The translations under genes and the position numbers were made by a program. From JAHEFU01 sp041395205 (GTDB lineage Bacteria > 4484-113 > JAFGCY01), in contig JAWLAZ010000004.1 of the NCBI GenBank assembly GCA_041395205.1, positions 124,001 through 188,000 of the forward strand: a DNA stretch of 64,000 bases, given 5' to 3'. Below, in pieces: positions 61,689-64,000 of this stretch; the first letter of the stretch is position 1, and each line of letters starts with the position of its first letter. The notes beneath the pieces are model-generated. The model made no database searches. It worked only from the letters and a program-made list of their open reading frames with translations, and was not told the DNA's origin.

Positions 61689-62661
61689 ATGCGCGTTCTT
61701 TGGCTGTATCTGGCCTGCATTACATTCGCAGCGGCATCGTGTACACAGGCAAGGATGAAAGCCCGAAACATGCTGCTTCAGAGTCTGTGGAAACTCAGGA
61801 AACTGAACCGGGTTGATTCCACTAGTCAGATTCAGTCAGATGCATCATCAACGTTATTCCCGAATGCCGGGAGAAGTTGATGCCAGATCCAGGATTGGAT
61901 TCACATGGCGGCGAGAACCACTTCTGCAGTTTCCATGCTGTTGGCGAACCTGAAGTGGTTTTCTTCCCACGAGGAGCTCTCATCACTGCTGGATGCAATG
62001 CAATCAGACGATGCATGGATTGTCAGCATGGCGTCCATGTATACCGATGGTGGCACTTACACTGCAGCCTGCTGGAATCCGATTTATCCCGCTGAACAGG
62101 TTAGCGGACCGGGTTACAGGAGAGACGGCATATGCTTCGTTTGTTTCCATCTACGATGAAAATGGCAAGCTGACCGGCCAGACGGATCAATTGGACAGAG
62201 TGCAGCATGTAGTCAATTTTCGTACATCTGCCAGCGGACATAAGACCTACCTGAAGGTGCAGGAGTTTTCTCTGAATACATTCTGGTTTGAGCTGACGGA
62301 CGATGGCAGACTAGAGCTTGAGCTATTGCGTACCAATACCTGCGGTCAATGGCTATGTCGGCCTGGAGTCAGAATCAGAAGGCGAAAAAGCTGGATTTGG
62401 CTGTAAGCTGCAGCAGCCTGCTGCTGGCTGCATCCGCTTCAGTCACATACATCAACTTCGATGGCAGGTTCACTTCACTGTCGGACTGCCGCATGCCGGA
62501 CGGGAGATCAGCGGCTGATGTGGACTCCCGGCTACTTCATCATCCGCTTTGGCAACGATCGCGTCTTCCCCTTCAGCTATGTGGAGGACTTTGATCTGAG
62601 CCACTTCTGGAATGTGCGTGATGAGATCCCGGCGGACTCCAGGCTGCTTGTCGCAAACTGA
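61689..62661 (+). pseudogene. Frameshifted lipoprotein gene
   Basis: It begins with a lipoprotein signal (LWLYLACITFAAASC) after GAGGTGAGGA, and its coding potential continues in changing frames: MLLANLKWFSSHEELSSLLDAMQSDDAWIVSMASMYTDGG, then ETAYASFVSIYDENGKLTGQTDQLDRVQHVVNF, FSLNTFWFELTDDGRLELELL, PAVNGYVGLESESEGEKAGFGC, YINFDGRF and TPGYFIIRFGNDRVFPFSYVEDFDLSHFWNVRDEIP, ending at 62661. At least four frame changes. No family recognised. Confidence 0.5.
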
Positions 62662-62750
62662 ATGATGGAAATGGTGACTGATTAACTGATCAGGCGGCAC
62701 AAATGCCGCCAGACCAGCGAGCCTGGTCTCGCGCTCCTCTTTCCCGAAGT

Positions 62751-62784
62751 CCTGACCACTGCCTACTGCCCACTGACCACTACT
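62751..62784 (-). repeat. CCACTGAC tract
   Basis: Short version of the GTCAGTGG tracts, inverse orientation. Confidence 0.6.
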
Positions 62785-62809
62785 GCTCCCAGATCCCTGA
62801 ATTTCCCCC

Positions 62810-62837
62810 TTGACATCCCTCGAGATTGTGCTATGCT
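62810..62837 (+). promoter_or_regulatory. Near-consensus sigma-70-type promoter (TTGACA-16-TATGCT)
   Basis: TTGACA (62810-62815) and TATGCT (62832-62837) with 16-nt spacing. No convincing coding sequence follows. Confidence 0.6.
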
Positions 62838-63165
62838 TTCGTTAAGTTCATCCCAACGCTGTAGAGGAAGAGCCTTACTGAATTCAGGACTCGCGGCGGG
62901 CTTCAATCTGAGCTAGAATGAAATCAGGCCGCAATGCAGTGGGGCAGCCCGGGAAGGCAATGGGCAGCACCGGCAGGCCAGGGGCAAACTCCTGTCCGTG
63001 CCAGCGAAAGCGGCTGTGGAAGCCAGCCTGAGGAAGTCCCGTCGCAGGCGGGAAGGGGGCTCAAGGCAGGAAGCCTGGACTGGGACCTGAAATTCATACT
63101 CGCGCAGCCCATCCCGGAAAATCCGGTTCCTTGCCAGATGGTAGGCTTTACCTTTCTGTGTTGAT
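62838..63165 (+). other. Unassigned, promoter-led region (candidate non-coding RNA)
   Basis: GC-rich sequence with many complementary segments (such as GAAAGCGGCTGTGGAAGCC and GGCGGGAAGGGGGCTC) and only a 76-codon open frame without ribosome site or recognisable protein character. It does not match the RNase P, tmRNA or SRP signatures that I know. Confidence 0.3.
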
Positions 63166-63745
63166 CTGCCCGCTCATGCAAGCACTCGGGGCTGGCCCTG
63201 CGGCAGTGTGTAGCTCAGAGCTGGGACCTGTTAGTCTAAGACCAACACTCCGATTTCCTTTGCCGCTTCACCTGAAGGTTCGACGGTCTGCGAACCGCGG
63301 CGAAGCGCTTCACTGCTCTCGCCCGGTACATCAGTTTCTCCGCCTCGTGTAAGCATTCGCGGGTCTGGCGCTGCGGCGGTGTGTAGCTCAAGAGCTACAG
63401 GGCCCTGTTGGTCGGGCCAACACTCCGGGCTCCTTTGCCGCCTCACCTGAAGGTTCGGCGGTCTGCGAATTCCTGGCGAAGCGCTAGCTTCCCACTGCTC
63501 TCGCCAGGCACATCCATATCTCCGTCTCGTGCGAGCACTCGACGGTCTGGCGCTGCGGCGGTGTGGCAGCTTCAAGAGCTGCCGGGGCCCTGTTAGTCCT
63601 AAGACCAACACTCCGATTTCCTTTGCCGCTTCACCTGAAGGTTCGACGGTCTGCGAACCGCAGCGAAGCATAGCAGCTTCACTGCTCTCGCCCTGGTACA
63701 TCCCTATCTGCCCGCTCATGCAGGCACTCGCGGGTCCGGCGCTGA
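63166..63745. repeat. Triplicated ~185-bp structured repeat
   Basis: Three copies begin near 63166, 63333 and 63515. Each has a GCTCATGCRAGCAYTCG or TCTCGTG start, then a GTAGCTC-AAG-AGCTAC type hairpin (GGCAGCTTCAAGAGCTGCC in copy 3), a GTTGG/CCAAC or GTTAGTC/GACCAAC hairpin, CTTTGCCGCYTCACCTGAAGG, a GGTTCG/CGAACC hairpin and CACTGCTCTCGCC. On the minus strand copies 1 and 3 keep the same reading frame (QTVEPSGEAAKEIGVLVL), so coding is not excluded. Nothing recognisable follows to 64000. Confidence 0.6.
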
Positions 63746-64000
63746 AATGACAGCGGCAGGGTGCCAACTACCTCGGAATCCGTACTTCATTCGCTGATGC
63801 AGCTCGCTGCCGCCATTCCTTCAGGCAAGGCCGGAGGCCGCGCAGCAGCGCGAGGCACGAGCGCTGGGATCAGTGATTCACTTGGCGATCTAGAAGATCA
63901 GGTGACAATGTGTCGCGACTAAGTTGTCTTCCCCATGTGCATCAGCTGGTTTCACTGCTCGCTGGCTCTCCCATCTCTCCTTCCTTTACACCCTACAACC

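Noticed and set aside
62934..63164. 76-codon open frame in the promoter-led region
   Set aside because: No ribosome site, Gln/Pro/Gly-rich composition, and no similarity that I recognise.
62838..63165. RNase P RNA (a GAGGAAGTCC-like word is present)
   Set aside because: The word lies in the wrong place and the other conserved P RNA segments (for example the ACAGAR and GGTAAACCC-type regions) are missing.

Overview
The window is bacterial chromosomal DNA: GC-rich, densely coded, with short intergenic gaps and no rRNA, tRNA, plasmid or phage genes that I can recognise. No marker gene fixes the phylum. The gene set (a single-anchor cytochrome b558-type SdhC with SdhA and SdhB, SDR-type threonine dehydrogenase plus Kbl, MurG, an AMIN/Amidase_3 protein, many lipoproteins with PKD, NHL, PQQ-like or dockerin-like domains, VWA/ABC-2 envelope proteins) fits a free-living heterotroph of a poorly sampled lineage with a complex envelope. 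Planctomycetota, Armatimonadota or FCB-like groups are possible; this is inference only.

Layout. 0.1-5.0 kb: secreted S8 protease with an 8-bp repeat in its N-terminus, then a glycosyltransferase, a phosphoesterase and a DUF2225 protein (all minus). 5.1-11.6 kb: amidohydrolase, membrane protein, SpoIIE-type phosphatase, M2/M3-like metallopeptidase and a coupled lipoprotein. 11.6-21.0 kb: an overlapping minus-strand run (Nudix, 1023-aa VWA protein, PQQ-like lipoprotein, ABC-2 permease, 811-aa membrane protein) that reads as one envelope operon. 21.1-25.1 kb: four-helix-bundle protein, tdh-kbl threonine catabolism, small zinc-ribbon protein. 25.1-35.0 kb: hicB-like remnant between inverted repeats, sdhC-sdhA, a PKD lipoprotein, an 885-aa double hydrolase, and sdhB. 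35.0-37.6 kb: hairpin-repeat-rich DNA around a dockerin-like lipoprotein and a hemerythrin. 37.6-51.8 kb: glutaredoxin-like protein, hydroxyacyl-CoA dehydrogenase, pseudouridine synthase, isochorismatase, two large lipoproteins, RmlD-like reductase, GAPDH, amidase, MurG and a DEAD-box helicase. 51.9-57.1 kb: a two-gene HicA-like module, dCTP deaminase, a repeat-flanked lipoprotein and a redoxin. 57.1-62.7 kb: an ArsR/SRPBCC/DinB island with two operator-like palindromes, followed by frameshifted DUF4177, DUF3052, DinB (three) and lipoprotein genes. 62.7-64.0 kb: a consensus promoter before unassigned sequence and a triplicated ~185-bp structured repeat.

Two patterns cut across the window. First, about fifteen genes on both strands carry a TANNNT -10 hexamer only 6-7 nt before the start codon, the geometry of leaderless transcription. 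Second, many intergenic spaces hold arrays of short hairpins whose stems change between copies while pairing is kept, plus GTCAGTGG-type tracts that often occur in inverted pairs.
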